A stretch of DNA of 6,602 nucleotides from the NCBI GenBank assembly GCA_015494675.1, contig WGAW01000069.1, positions 1-6,602 of the forward strand. Direction: 5' to 3'. Below the pieces are notes generated by a model. That model had not been told where the DNA came from, ran no database searches, and saw nothing but the letters and a program-made list of their open reading frames with translations. The DNA comes from Hydrogenimonas sp. (GTDB taxonomy: Bacteria > Campylobacterota > Campylobacteria > Campylobacterales > Hydrogenimonadaceae). Made by a program: the position numbers and the translations under genes. Shown here in pieces: positions 5,448 through 6,602 of this stretch; position 1 is the first letter of the stretch, and each line of letters starts with the position of its first letter.

Positions 5448-6602
5448 TCACCCTTTCAAAAACGGACTGCCTATCTTATCTTTCGGGTCTATCACACCGT
5501 ATCCGCCGGTTAGTACTTCAGGGTTCGTTATGCCGTAAAGGGTGTATATCGTCGCGGCTATATTGTAGGGAGGAAACTGGAAAGAGTCTGCCGTCGGCCT
5601 GTTGTAGAGCCTCCCTTTTTTTAGCCACACCTGAAGCTCAGTCTCTCCGATGATTCCCAGATTGTTGAAAAACCTGCCGCCTCCGAACCAGTAGACGTTC
5701 TGGTTGTTGCCGTGGTCCCACCCCTTTGCGGAGTTGAGATTCATATTTCGGCCGAAGTCTCCGAAGAGGACTATGTTGACATTGTCCATCTGCAGACTAT
5801 TTGCGTGATCGATGGCGGCATCGATTGCCGCAAAGAGTTCCTGCGCTCTTGACATATGGTTCATAATGGCGTCGGAGTGGTCATCCCATCCGCTGTGCCC
5901 TCCGCTTATCGTCACCACTTTCGTGTCGGGATTGTTCGTCAGTATCCTCATAGCTACCTCGAACTTTCTGCCGTCTATCGTATCGGGATATTCGACCGGA
6001 AGCTCTACATTTTTTACCTCTTCTATGAAATCGCTGATCTCTTTTCTGTAGTTAAAAACATCGCTCAATGCGTCGTAGTGGTTGTTCTTCTGCATCAGTG
6101 CGTTCAGCCTGTCGTCGTAGCCTACCTCATTGAATATCCTGTCTGCCGAGTAGTCTCCAAGATCCACCCATCCCTGATCATCTCTTCCGTAGTTGTACGG
6201 ATTGTCGAACGACCTGTTGAACGATATGGGCTTGAGGTATCCGGGGAGTGCCTGCGGTGCACCGTTATCCTGCAGAAGTTTGTAGAAGCCGCCGTCTATC
6301 GAAACATTCGGCAGTTTTGCATTTTGAGGAATTGCACCGTTCCTGTAGAGTACGTGCATCAAGGTAGCGACGATACCGGACTCGTACCCTTTGTCGTTTC
6401 CGTGCGCATAACGCTTCTGGTTTATGCCGTGTCCAGCGCTTCCGTGCCCTCTGTAGCAGGTACGAAAGAGATTCATATCGCCGTTTGAGAGCATCTTCTC
6501 CAAAAAGTCGCCGCCTGCCTGCTTCCAGAAGTAGTTTTGGGTAGAAGCGGTATAGGGTGTGGTCGAGTCTATCTCGAACGCCCCCTTTGCGTAGGGCACC
6601 AA
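5448..6602 (-). CDS. DUF1501 domain-containing protein, C-terminal part (5' end outside the window)
   Basis: Member of the DUF1501 family, relatives of the sulfatase/alkaline phosphatase fold that usually carry a Tat signal and are exported. No enzymatic function is established. The last 384 residues are visible; the frame is open to the right edge, so the signal region and first domain part are missing. The TTG at the edge is not claimed as a start. Counting from the edge, the supporting motifs are TISGGHSGWDDHSD at about 231-244, VLFGDFGRNMNLN at about 278-290 (the family's SEFGR-type element), and GWDHGNNQNVYWFGG at 294-308 (the family's GRDHW-like element, His297). The region at about 40-70 is rich in Gly and His. 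Tyr, Asn and Asp are abundant in the sequence, consistent with an extracytoplasmic protein. DUF1501 genes often lie next to DUF1800 genes, which here could only be beyond the right edge. It seems a separate unit from the helicase operon because of the 327-bp gap and promoter. Confidence 0.85.
   Translation of the reverse strand: MVPYAKGAFEIDSTTPYTASTQNYFWKQAGGDFLEKMLSNGDMNLFRTCYRGHGSAGHGINQKRYAHGNDKGYESGIVATLMHVLYRNGAIPQNAKLPNVSIDGGFYKLLQDNGAPQALPGYLKPISFNRSFDNPYNYGRDDQGWVDLGDYSADRIFNEVGYDDRLNALMQKNNHYDALSDVFNYRKEISDFIEEVKNVELPVEYPDTIDGRKFEVAMRILTNNPDTKVVTISGGHSGWDDHSDAIMNHMSRAQELFAAIDAAIDHANSLQMDNVNIVLFGDFGRNMNLNSAKGWDHGNNQNVYWFGGGRFFNNLGIIGETELQVWLKKGRLYNRPTADSFQFPPYNIAATIYTLYGITNPEVLTGGYGVIDPKDKIGSPFLKG

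Noticed and set aside
1..6602. CRISPR array, insertion sequence or other mobile element
   Set aside because: No regularly spaced direct repeats, transposase motifs or terminal inverted repeats were seen; coding style is uniform across the genes.

Overview
The window is a compact bacterial region in which every supported gene lies on the minus strand and reads from right to left. The protein family types suggest a Campylobacterota (Epsilonproteobacteria) genome of the Sulfurovum/Hydrogenimonas/Nitratifractor kind. Clues are the DEAD-box helicase with an AHTGTGKT Walker A and an ARGLNI motif V, the frequent ATA isoleucine codons beside a fairly GC-rich third position, and promoters with an extended -10 but no clear -35. 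This placement is inferred from style and not proven; the phylum is moderately likely and the genus is open.

Layout, in transcription order. At the right edge is the C-terminal part of a DUF1501-family protein (stop at 5448; its N-terminus is outside the window). Then comes a 327-bp gap (5121-5447), the only real intergenic region. It holds a weak terminator-like hairpin, a very good extended -10 promoter element and, downstream of it, a roughly 230-nt leader rich in inverted repeats. Five tightly packed genes follow: a DEAD-box RNA helicase (5120-3657), an HI0933/BaiN/YhiN-type flavoprotein (3653-2517), an Amidoligase_2-family ligase (2508-1495), a class I glutamine amidotransferase-like hydrolase of the PuuD/C26 type (1516-824), and the N-terminal 275 residues of a MacA/HlyD-type periplasmic adaptor (827 to beyond the left edge). 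The junctions are 3 nt, 8 nt, about 22 nt of overlap and 4 nt of overlap, so the five genes look like one operon.

The genes suggest two functional pairs on one transcript. The helicase and the flavoprotein may both serve RNA or ribosome maturation, because the E. coli member of the flavoprotein family, YhiN, has been reported as a 23S rRNA dihydrouridine synthase. The amidoligase and the amidotransferase-like hydrolase form a recurring ligase/hydrolase pair, comparable in logic to PuuA/PuuD, expected to make and cleave an unknown amide or gamma-glutamyl conjugate. The adaptor overlaps the hydrolase by GTGA and is probably the first gene of an efflux system, so export of the amidoligase product is a plausible hypothesis that cannot be tested here. 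The amidoligase/hydrolase/exporter arrangement and the structured helicase leader are the most interesting parts of the window. I saw no CRISPR array, insertion sequence, tRNA, rRNA or attachment site.
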